64,000 nt of DNA from NCBI GenBank assembly GCA_030295235.1, contig AP026141.1, positions 310,001-374,000 of the forward strand, written 5' to 3'. The DNA comes from Fistulifera solaris (lineage: Eukaryota; Bacillariophyta; Bacillariophyceae; Naviculales; Stauroneidaceae). The translations under genes were made by a program, and so were the position numbers. The notes under the pieces were generated by a model. It was not told the origin of the DNA. It searched no databases and saw nothing but the letters and a program-made list of their open reading frames with translations. Within the stretch, counting starts at the first letter, position 1; each line of letters begins with the position of its first letter. Positions 13,278 to 22,189 of this stretch are shown here, one piece after another.

Positions 13278-13547
13278 ATCTGTCTAGCCAAATGAAAGTA
13301 GCTTTATTTACTTTAGATAGTAATTTGTTTTACCACTCGTCGGCTATTACAAGTAGCTTATTTTGTCACGAGGATGACGCTTTGAATCCGTCACGATAGC
13401 TGACCGGTAACAATTTCGCGTAGGTACAGACGTTTTGATCACGACACCGCGTTTATTTATTCGATTGCATCAAAAAGATCTTTTTGCTATCATTCGTCTA
13501 CAATTTATCCTTTCGAGTGCCTTTCTCGTTTCCTTTTGTTTACAAAC

Positions 13548-14676
13548 ATGTCTTACGCTGAACCCGATATTGTTGTCGATTTCGCGGCGGGCGATGAAGT
13601 TGTACCGTTGACCCATAGCACCGTGACGGCCGATCCGTTGCAATCGGGCTTCCTTTGGTACACGCCGCCGATGGCCGCCATTCCGGAGACGCATCAAGAT
13701 TCGGGGGCGACCTGGAGTATTGCCGGACACGATTATCAAGTCTTGGCCATGACGTTGCCTCCGGGAGAACAAGTCGTGACCGAAATCGGGACGTTTGTGT
13801 TTGGGTCTCCCGAATTGCAAACCAAGGTCGATTTGACACTGTGTGCACGGGCGAGTGTGTGGGAAGGTTGTCAACGCATTCTCGGAGGCGAATCGTGTGT
13901 CAAAGTGTTGTTGGTGAATGGAGGTGCCACGGAAGGCTTCGTCGGCATTACTCCCAATTTTCCGGCCAAAATTATGCCTCTTCAAGTACGTATGGATGTA
14001 TATATCTCCTGCTCTGTTCTCGTTGTCGCTCACGCAGTCCGATATTTTTAGTTTGGCAAACATATATCACCCGACACGTCGCTGATTGCACAAAAAGGTG
14101 TTTACTTGTCTCATGTGGGTGACGTGACTGTTGGTACGAAGCATCAGAAGTGTTCCTTTTGAGCTCTGCTGGACTCAATGTCATTTCTTACACTATCTTT
14201 CTCTCACACTCTCTTTAGGCTGCGACATGGATACCTCCCCGATCACGTGCTGTTGTGCGGGCTTGGGTTGTTTTCGACAAAAGATTACCGGAACCACACC
14301 CAGTTTGGCCTTTTTGAATGCGGGCGGGACGATTGTGTACAAACAATTGCACGACCAGGAAACCATTACCGTCGATACGACTTCAATCATTGCCATGGAA
14401 GAGACGGTACAAATGGGCATTGTACCGAATGGACGATGTTGTACCATGGCGTTCGGTGGAGAATGTTGCTTCTCGACGACCTTGACCGGACCGGGAAAAG
14501 TCTTTTGCAGGTGCGTTGTCTGTGTGTGTTGAACTGTGCCGGTGCGCCTGTTCCCTTCTCTCTCACACACTCGAAAGAGCATGAGTTTTTACAAATTTCA
14601 ACAAGCGGTGCAACAAACGGTGGTGGAAGAAAAGGATCGCGGTGGCCCGAATACGGATCTTCTCAATAATTTGTAA
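13548..14676 (+). CDS. AIM24-family protein, paralogue A
   Basis: 302 residues; exons 13548-13985, 14052-14133, 14219-14510 and 14580-14676, phases matching and total an exact codon multiple. AIM24/DUF124-family signature: an N-terminal half with VLAMTLPPGEQVVTEIGTF, FVGITPNFPAKIMPL and IAQKGVYLSHVGDVTV, then a C-terminal half with QKITGTTPSLAFLNAGGT, the VDTTSIIAM strand and TLTGPGKVF. In yeast and bacteria these are beta-prism trimer proteins; the yeast member is mitochondrial inner-membrane associated. Biochemical activity is unknown. No targeting peptide is evident. Cysteine clusters (CDMDTSPITCCCAGLGC) are unusual for the family. Close relatives lie at 15702 and 16929. Confidence 0.85.
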
Positions 14677-14727
14677 GGAACGAAATGAGACGGGAAGAGG
14701 CACAGATGTGTAGCATTCTAATCAAAA

Positions 14728-15249
14728 TTACAAACTATTTATATACTTCCTTTTTGACCACAAAATTCGTGATAATAGCGTTGACACTGTTCTTGCAGAT
14801 TCGACCAGAATCGCCGGAGGCAATTCTTTCCAATTTCCATTTTCTTGCACAAAAGTAAACGGTGGAATGACGGTATCGGCCGGAATGTGCACCTGGGGTG
14901 CCACAATCACAGCATCTTTGAGAATGACGCGTTCCCCCAATCGCACATGATCCCCGATATGACAATAACTGCCAATGGCGGCCGCGTGCGATTGAACGTT
15001 CCGACCGATCCACGTATGCGCTCCGATCGTCACCGGAATGGCGTCTCCAGCGACCGAAGGTGCTTGTATTTGGGAGTGCGATTGAATGTGCGTGAACCGT
15101 CCGATCCGCGTGGCGTGCAACTGAACCCCTTCGTGAAGGATAGAACGTCCTTTCAATTCCATCTGTGCCGCATTCGCCAAGGTCGCTTGTCGACTGATAT
15201 AACAATGACTGGTAGTGGTGACAATGTAAGCGTCGTCATGTTCTGTCAT
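14728..15249 (-). CDS. DCTN5: Dynactin subunit 5 (p25), left-handed beta-helix protein
   Basis: 173 residues, single exon, start ATG 15249. Hexapeptide-repeat left-handed beta helix: YISRQATLANAAQMELKGRS, VTIGAHTWIGRNVQSHAAAI, GSYCHIGDHVRLGERVILKD, followed by IPADTVIPPFTFVQENG, which matches the dynactin p25 ending (ETVVPPFTVFSG). p25 sits at the pointed end of the dynactin filament and helps cargo attachment for cytoplasmic dynein. Length agrees with the animal protein (about 182). It shares a 450-bp upstream region with the second AIM24 paralogue. Other beta-helix families such as gamma carbonic anhydrase lack the PPFT ending; I see no three-His metal site pattern. Confidence 0.85.
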   Translation of the reverse strand: MTEHDDAYIVTTTSHCYISRQATLANAAQMELKGRSILHEGVQLHATRIGRFTHIQSHSQIQAPSVAGDAIPVTIGAHTWIGRNVQSHAAAIGSYCHIGDHVRLGERVILKDAVIVAPQVHIPADTVIPPFTFVQENGNWKELPPAILVESARTVSTLLSRILWSKRKYINSL

Positions 15250-15295
15250 ACTGTAGATTGATAGGAAAAAAGGGACGAAGGATGAATGAATAAAA

Positions 15296-15323
15296 ATGAA
15301 TGAATGAATGAATGAATGAATGA
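15296..15323. repeat. TGAA tetranucleotide microsatellite
   Basis: About seven TGAA units just upstream of the DCTN5 start codon. Confidence 0.8.
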
Positions 15324-15377
15324 TTAACAAAAAGAAAACGGAGATTGCGTTGAAATAATAATATCCTGCCCTTTTTG

Positions 15378-15510
15378 GCACGTGAAAACCCACACTTCCA
15401 GATTTTCTGGGTAAATGAAAACCCAAACTTCCAGATTTTCTGTAGGATTGAAAGACCCCATTCCCAGGTTTTCTGGGGACGTGATAACATCACATCCCCC
15501 GATTTTCTGG
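15378..15510. repeat. Four-copy tandem repeat, period 33-34 bp
   Basis: Four imperfect units, each ending in a GATTTTCTGG-like core. Cores start at 15401, 15434, 15467 and 15501 (spacing 33, 33, 34). The part before each core is a CCCA-rich block such as CCCACACTTCCA. It lies in the shared upstream region of two divergent genes. Confidence 0.75.
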
Positions 15511-15701
15511 CGGAGGAGTACCGCTGTGTGTCAAAAACTTGTCGATATTCTGCTTCGTATATAGCAAAAGAGATCGCACTATGACAAAACACGTTCTCGG
15601 GGCCCGAAAGATCCGCATCGCGATAGCGCAACGACGAAGCCGTAGGATAGCATTCATTCGAATAGCATCGTTGCTTTGCGAATACCTCTAATTATCAAAC
15701 A

Positions 15702-16460
15702 ATGTCTTACTCGAAAAAAGACGAACTCGTCTTGGCCACGACAGGATGGTCGCATTTGCAATTGCCCACCACGCCCGTCTACGCCATTGCCGGACACGAA
15801 AGTCAAATTGTGACGCTGCAATTGAACCAAGTCGGAGACGTCTGTCAGGGCGAACCCGGTACCATGATGTATTTATCGAGCGATATTACACAATCCACGA
15901 CATGTGAAGGATGTCTCGAACGGACGTGTGCGGGAGAAAGTTGTTGCGTCATGCATTTCACCAAATCGGCCGGCGATACGACCCCGAGTTATTGTGCCTT
16001 GACACCGAATTTCCCCACGGCCAAAGTCGTCCCCATTGATTTGAATCAAGTCCAAGGAGTCTTGATTTGTCAACAAGGCGCGTATATGGCATCGTCGGGC
16101 GATGTCCACGTCCAAATGTCGTTGGATTGTAATCTACTGCGATGCTGTTGCGGGGGGATGGGGTTGGTGCGTCAAAAATTGGTGGGGACGGGAACCGTCT
16201 TTTTGGCCGGTACCGGGACCATGCTGCAGAAAATTTTGGAGCCGGACGAAACCATTGTTGTGGATACCAACTGCATCATGGCGTTTGCGGGATCCTGTAC
16301 GATGGATTTGCGCCGGGTCGGCGGTGTCATGGGAATGATTGGTGGCGGGGAAGGGATCTTCAATACGACGATTACGGGTCCGGGACTCGTCGTGGTGCAG
16401 TCGATGAATGAACTCATGTTCAAACAAGCCCTGGTGGCCAATAAATTGTATCGGCGATGA
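15702..16460 (+). CDS. AIM24-family protein, paralogue B (intronless)
   Basis: 252 residues in one open frame. Family features in order: YAIAGHESQIVTLQLNQVGD, GEPGTMMYLSSDI, YCALTPNFPTAKVVPIDLNQ, ICQQGAYMASSGDVHVQM, GLVRQKLVGTGTVFLAGTGT, ETIVVDTNCIMAFAGSC, MIGGGEGIFNTTITGPGLVV. This is the best family match of the three and gives the reference for splicing the others. Cysteine clusters CEGCLERTCAGESCC and NLLRCCCGG sit where paralogues A and C also have Cys. No signal or transit peptide seen. Neighbours A (plus) and C (minus) are relatives, so the locus is a local gene family. Function unknown beyond AIM24-type beta-sandwich fold. Confidence 0.87.
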   Translation: MSYSKKDELVLATTGWSHLQLPTTPVYAIAGHESQIVTLQLNQVGDVCQGEPGTMMYLSSDITQSTTCEGCLERTCAGESCCVMHFTKSAGDTTPSYCALTPNFPTAKVVPIDLNQVQGVLICQQGAYMASSGDVHVQMSLDCNLLRCCCGGMGLVRQKLVGTGTVFLAGTGTMLQKILEPDETIVVDTNCIMAFAGSCTMDLRRVGGVMGMIGGGEGIFNTTITGPGLVVVQSMNELMFKQALVANKLYRR

Positions 16461-16928
16461 GGGGGTGTGTTGTTCAAGCCAAAGTACTGCAATCTTTCGT
16501 GGAGGAGAAACGTAGAATAGTTTGTTACTTACGGCAATCCTTTGTGCGAGAGGAAAGTCGTGCAGTGACTATAGTATTATACTACTACTCCGTAATGTTT
16601 TTTAAAAACTAAAAAAAACAAATCTGTACTACATCGAATCATTTCGAATGGTTGCGCCGTATTGTGGCGTAAAGAACGTTTCCTCCTTTAGGAATACTCG
16701 TGTGGGCACAAACGAATCATGAAAAAAAAAAAAAAAAAAAACAAGAGAGCCGAGCATTGCAAGCAGCGCATCCATCAACAACACAGGGTAGTTGGCAAAG
16801 CGTGTGCGGCTTTATGACTACAGTTATTCAGTCACGGGTCTGGTGACAGATAGTCCGTAATATGTTAGCGCTCCGTCGATCATTCGTTCTCGACGATTCA
16901 TAACGACTATTCTTAACATGCCAGTTAT
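16461..16928. other. Intergenic between convergent AIM24 genes
   Basis: 3' flanks of paralogues B and C. Contains a 20-base A run at 16722-16741. No coding sequence seen. Confidence 0.6.
16722..16741. repeat. A20 homopolymer
   Basis: Uninterrupted run of about 20 A in the convergent 3' region; its exact length may be uncertain given the indel pattern elsewhere in the window. Confidence 0.7.
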
Positions 16929-18077
16929 CTAAGCATCCGTGGGTCCATCGACATTCCCACTATTATTGCTATCCTGTTGTATCACCTTGGGTGGGAACAA
17001 TTTTCGCATCTTGTCAATGCTGAGGGATTGAATCCAGATTTTGCCCGGTCCGGTCACTGCGCGAAAGAAAGAATAGCGTGTTATCACACGGATTACCAAC
17101 AACACTCCACACTACAGTATTCACTCACTCGTGGTGTTGAATATTCCTTCTCCCGCACAACAACACGCCATCCCCGATCCAATGAATTGCACATCCATCG
17201 TGACGGAGGATTCGAAACACAAGATACTATCGGTATCCACTAATATCTTTTCCCCCGCGGCTAAATTCTGAATACAGTGTAAGATACGATGAACCGTATA
17301 GATACGAGGATGACTCTTTCCTTCCTTACGTACTTTTTGTAAGACGGTCCCCATGGCCATCAAAAACGCCCATTCTCCATGACTGAGTGTTTGCACAATC
17401 AAATCGACACCACTGCAACAGACGCCGGCAATGCTTTCGGCGGGATTGAATCCGGCCCCCACATCCGTCACCAATTCCCCGATGGGCACCGTGGAACCGA
17501 GAAAGGAATCGCGCATGGCAATGATTTTTCCCGACGGACAGGAAGGCATATGAATGGGAACAATGACGCCGGGATAATCCGGTGTCAAGGCAACTGCCGA
17601 GAAAAGAGAAGAGTGAGTGAGTGAGTCAATGGATGAAAGGGAACGAAGGATCAAAGTCTCTCTTGTTACTCAACTGTAACCATCGTGCGTCGTGCTTTCA
17701 TTGGTGTAAGTGGCTTGAAACAAGGAACCCCCACCCGCCAATCGCCCAAACGTTTTCCCAAATCCTCCGAATTCGACTTTCATTTTGACGTCGTTGCTCA
17801 TATACGCCATGGCCCCGGCAAAGCACATGACTTGACGTCCCGGTCGTAAGGGAATTTGCACAAACGGTGCATCCGTCCCCAACAATTCGTACACCGGTAA
17901 GCCGTCTGAGTACGTGGGAGGAGGAGGAGGCGACCACAATTCAAATCCGGCCAAGAAGGGTTGCGTGTGGGGTTCTATTGCCGTAGCCAGGGGTACATTG
18001 TTGTTGTCATAATACGCAGAATCATCCTTCTTCGGATCGTTCAAGGCCATGGCAAAGGGAGAAGAATAGTCGGTCAT
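16929..18077 (-). CDS. AIM24-family protein, paralogue C
   Basis: 312 residues; exons 18077-17675, 17593-17335, 17277-17129 and 17056-16929. Total is an exact codon multiple. The 57-bp intron 17278-17334 is in frame. Family blocks: VQIPLRPGRQVMCFAGAMAY, LTPDYPGVIVPI, IIAMRDSFLGSTVPIGELVT, GEWAFLMAMGTVLQK joined to NLAAGEKILVDTDSILCF, CCCAGEGIFNTT joined to MTGPGKIWIQSLSIDKM. The first donor (GTTGAG) is non-standard beyond GT and was chosen because it restores the block before LTPDYPG in line with paralogues A and B. N-terminus is Pro-rich (SPPPPPTYSD). It is on the opposite strand from A and B. Role unknown. Confidence 0.82.
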
Positions 18078-18511
18078 TTTTTATTGATAAATTAGTTGTT
18101 TTTGTATCCAATGTTGAGGGTGATTCTACAATTCCAGATGCTATGCTAGACAGATGCCGATATATGCAATGCAACAAGAGGCTTCTGCGATCTTTTGCGA
18201 AGTAGTGCCACACAAAGAGTAGTCGCACCGATGAATGCCAGTACTTCATACAAATAAATTTGGTACCGCTGCGCTTTGTCGGTACGTATGGTTGTACATC
18301 TTGTTTTATAGTAGAACCTAACACGTTTTACAAATTGAGTGTCGCACCACTACTGACTCCCTCTGCCTCTCGTCGTCCGCGCCGTTTTGTTGTATTGCAA
18401 TGCAACAGTTCATTCTTCTTGTCGAAGAGACCATCATCTTTCCTTTTCTCTTCTTGCATTCTTTATTTTCTCTTCTCTTTCTATTCATTTTACTTATTTT
18501 AGACAGCAAAT
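18078..18511. other. Divergent promoter region of AIM24-C and RBX1
   Basis: 434 bp, no gene. A long pyrimidine-rich stretch (about 18410-18505) leads into the RBX1 start. Confidence 0.55.
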
Positions 18512-19016
18512 ATGGCAGAAGTCGCGGATGTTCCCATGGAAGATGCGGTACGTTAAAGAAAAGCGAGCGCTATCCCGTTGCTGCGGATCCATACTTACTC
18601 CATCTTTTTATTCCTTATAGTCCGAGCAACAACAAGTCCTTTCGAAACCGTCAGCTCCGCGCTTTGAAATTAAGAAATGGAATGCCGTCGCCATGTGGTC
18701 GTGGGATATTTGTGCGGATACGGTACGTGAAAGACTCGTTCTCGAATTCATTTCTCTCTTTCTTTTACTTACACTACTCGTTTAGTGCGCCATTTGTCGC
18801 AACTCGCTCAATGAACCATCCATTGAATATCAAGCGAATCCGTCCCCGACCAATGACAATGGCTTATCGATTGCCTTTGGAAATTGTGGACACGTCTTTC
18901 ACCTGGACTGCATCCAACGGTGGTTGAAAACACGTTCCGTTTGTCCTCTTTGCAACAAGGAATGGGATTTTGCCAAAATTGAACGCATTCCCGGGTACGG
19001 GCAGTTGGGCATTTAA
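18512..19016 (+). CDS. RBX1: RBX1/ROC1 RING-H2 subunit of cullin-RING ubiquitin ligases
   Basis: 122 residues; exons 18512-18547, 18621-18722 and 18786-19016, all GTACGT..AG and in phase. RBX1 binds the cullin C-terminus and recruits the E2. Seen: the cullin-binding strand [20 protein letters not shown], then RING-H2 [38 protein letters not shown] and [11 protein letters not shown]. Animal RBX1 has Asp in the CPLDNREW position; here it is Cys (CPLCNKEW), as in RBX2. The [10 protein letters not shown] context is RBX1-like. The short tail [11 protein letters not shown] is extra compared with animals. Housekeeping gene with no frame breaks. Confidence 0.95.
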
Positions 19017-19127
19017 TGAGAGAGCAGTCGGATGGATAGAGCTATCTTACAGTATGAAAATTGCAATAGCAAATAGTAGTGAGTCTACTCTCATAATAAT
19101 TATGATTCTAAATTTGAACGAATGATT

Positions 19128-20857
19128 TCATTCTGTAGAAGGAGACAGAATACAACGATGAACGGGTGTTCCTTTGATTAGACAAGCCACTTCGGTTTCC
19201 GTCATGGCAGTGCGTGGCAAAAGGGGACGACAAAACCAACCGGGACCTTGGGCACGTTCTCCACCCATGGCGATCCATTGTCGTGTTCGTTGTGTCAATG
19301 ATTCGGATGGGGCTGCAGATATTAGTTCGTCTGGTGATGACTCGTTTAGAACAGGAGTAAATCCGGCTTGTTGACACGCCGTTTGAAACATGTAGACGGC
19401 TACATCTTCACAATTCGATTGCAACCACAACGTTCCGTTGCTAGGAACGAGAACGGTCCGACACAATTGCAGGAGTTCCAAAGACACCATGAAACCATCG
19501 GTCGCGGAACGGGGCAATTGCGTATTACCACTACTGACTGCAAGTCGATAGGGAGTTGGAAATTGAATCAAGATGGTCGCAACATGTCCCGGATACGACT
19601 CCAACACTTGCTGCAAGGCGTGTTCGGCCGTATCGACGACAAACGCCAATCGATTCGATAAATTCCACCGTTTTGCCAATCCGGCCCCGTATCCAATAGT
19701 CACCGCATTGAGATCAATGCCCAAGAAATTACAGTTTTGCCAAGACGAATTGTCGTCTTGGGATGCCAATCCCAGCAAGCAGACCCCCATACCGCACCCC
19801 ACATCGATGACCAAGGGACGATGCGGATCCTCAAACAACTGGAACCAATCGAACTGGTAATGGGTGAGAGTTTCGTCCTGCAGTGCAGTCTCGGAGGATT
19901 TACCAAAATGCCGGGCGGCTTGATGCAAGAACGCCTTGGGTTTCTTTTGTCGAGTCGAAAATTCCCACAACAAAAGAGCACATCCATCGGAATGAAAGGA
20001 CACGACTTCATCGTTGTTGAAAGTCGCCTGTTTGGCCTCGAGACACTCTCGCAACACTTGATTCAGAACAGGATCGTCGCGGATTCCCGTCGCCGCCAAG
20101 CGTTTGGCGATACTCAACACATCTTTGAGACGACACGACGGTCGGGTCCCAAACCGTCGCAATTCTTTGCACACGACTTTGGTGAGCAAGACAAACAAAT
20201 TCTCGTCGGTGACGCCCGCCAAGGCGAACCAAAAGGCGGCATCGGCACCTTTGCGGCCTTGCAAGGCCGCTTCAATGGCGGCCCACGTGGACAAATCGTC
20301 GTGCTGTAACACGGTTGGCCATAGTTGCGTTCGATTTCCCTCTATGAGTGATTGGACGTTCGACCAGGCTTGTAATTGTGCTATCGCTTGTTGCGCCATT
20401 CGATCACGGGCCTCCTGATTTTTGTTAAAGGAAGCAACACTCCCCAAGGCTTGATGCGCCAATTGCAACACGGAAGTCGTCTCGTTGTGAGGAATGTGGT
20501 AAACGACGGACCATTGCGAAACGCCCTGCACCGTATCCGTGACACGGATGGAACAATTAATGGATGTGGGGAGCGATTGGAGGAGATGATCGGCGTACGT
20601 AAAATTTTGCATCTTACGTGCTTGATCGCGTTGTTGTAAAATGGCATCAATCTGTGCGACCGTCGTGGGTGACAAGACGGCTAACGGGTCTTCCAGTATC
20701 ACATCGACAGATTGTTGCAAATATGTAGTTGGCGGCGAAACCGAGAGTGGCGACAAAAGGCACCCGTCAGGCAAGCCGTCAGGAAGAAGCATGACACAAC
20801 GAAGCCAAAAAGCGCCAGTTTGCCTTCCCAAGTGTGACGGCTACGTAGAACTAGCAT
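19128..20857 (-). CDS. TrmB-like SAM-dependent methyltransferase with N-terminal extension, plastid presequence
   Basis: 576 residues if read from ATG 20857 through one frame break at the A run 20755-20758 (one base short); that total is a codon multiple. The N-terminus is a signal peptide ending in CLTGAF, the diatom plastid motif, which only joins the body through the break. Residues about 45-320 are mostly helical with RDQARKMQNFTYADHLLQSL, resembling the C-terminal helical region of cysteinyl-tRNA synthetase. The C-terminal half is a Rossmann methyltransferase: VIDVGCGMGVCLLGLA, FLGIDLNAVTIGYG and IQFPTPYRL, the last in place of the FPDPWPK motif of tRNA m7G46 methyltransferase. Likely a divergent organellar tRNA methyltransferase; substrate not provable from sequence. 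Confidence 0.7.
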
Positions 20858-21179
20858 GGGAATGGTGTCATGATCAAAAGGAATTAGAAATACGGAAGAT
20901 GATAGCAAATACAGAAGGATGTTTATTTTTTTGTTTTCCTTCATTTTTTCGACGGCTCTCGGCGAGTACCGAGTTCGTTATGTCATTCACGAATTGTGTC
21001 GTCTGACCATCGACCGTCTTTGCGCGCTCATACCGCGGCCATCAGTGTTCGCGTCATCGTCGGCATAGAAAGAAAACAGAGATAACGACGACGATGATGA
21101 GCTAGAATCACAAAGAGGAGACGGAAACTGCAAAAGTTCATTGTTTACTTTTCGTGAACCTACTAATATCCAGTCAACA
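20858..21179. other. Divergent promoter region of the methyltransferase and RimM
   Basis: 322 bp without coding potential. Confidence 0.5.
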
Positions 21180-22162
21180 ATGTTTTCTACAAGGTTCGTT
21201 CTGCTGTGGTGGGTTGTGGGTCGCACGACGGCGTTTTTAGCGCCCTATCGTCATCGTTCTTCAAAGACATCTCTCGCTTCCACGCCCCCACGCAAGAAGA
21301 AGAAAAACAATAAATACGAACAATTTTCCAAAGTAAAACAGGATACAGATCCTTTGCAAGAACTGTTGGCCGAATCGGAGCGCAAATTGGCGGCTTTGCA
21401 GTTGGAGCAGCAGCAACAACGCACTGTCCTCCCCATCACTGCAGCACCACCGAAACAATTCCCCGACACGGCCACCATTGATCCGTACGATCCCCGAACC
21501 TTTGGCTATGTCACACTAGGGACCATTCAAGGCGCCCATGGCGTCCAGGGATGGATCAAAGTGAAAATTGCGGACGCGGTGGACGCTGCGCTGATCGAAC
21601 ATAGTTTCACACAACCGGGATGGGTGCACGTGCGACTACCGAACAAACGGGCCCCGCGACCCATTTGGTTGCAACAAGGACGAGCAACGACAGAACAACA
21701 GTATTTGCTGCAATTGCACGATATTGTGGATCGTGAACAAGCCCAAACGTTGCGGGGGGCGACCCTCTATGTGCGGCACGAACAAATTGTGTCCGAAACG
21801 GACGAGGAAGAAGAAGAATACGATGTTTCCGAACTCGTGGGAATGGCAGTGTTTTTGGCCGAAAATTCCGACGCGTACGTGGGAAAAGTATCGGGAATTG
21901 TTTTTGTGAAGATATTTCGTCCATTCCCTTGGGACACGATTTCTTGGAACTCGAATTGCCACGAACCGATTCGGGAATGGCCTCCTATAAAGATGAGTTG
22001 GTCTTGATTCCGTTTGTACCACCCTTGGTGCCGATCGTGGATGTGCAGCAACGACGCATCCACATTGATCCTCCCACAGGATTGTTGGATTTGACCTACG
22101 TGCGGAGTGACAAAGTGCGCGTGAAAGGGTTTCTGCCGGCGAGTCGTACTGCCATGGATTGA
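21180..22162 (+). CDS. rimM: Plastid ribosome maturation factor RimM
   Basis: 327 residues counting one frame break in the T run 21901-21905 (one base short). RimM binds S19 and assists maturation of the 30S head. N-terminus MFSTRFVLLWWVVGRTTAF followed by LAPYRHRSS is a plastid bipartite presequence. RimM N-domain: YVTLGTIQGAHGVQGWIKVK; linker ATLYVRHEQI; C-domain ELVGMAVFLAEN, YVGKVSGIVF and, after the break, IPLGHDFLELELP, with the typical ending VDVQQRRIHIDPPTGLLDL. A Lys/Gln-rich insert (about residues 35-95) separates the presequence from the domain. Ends 28 bp from the convergent ELP1 gene. Confidence 0.87.
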
Positions 22163-22189
22163 AAAAAGAATGATTGGAATGATGATTAT

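Larger units (their letters stand above)
15250..15701. other. Bidirectional promoter region between DCTN5 and AIM24 paralogue B
   Basis: 452 bp with no gene. It contains a TGAA microsatellite (about 15296-15323) and four degenerate 33-34 bp tandem units described separately. Confidence 0.6.
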
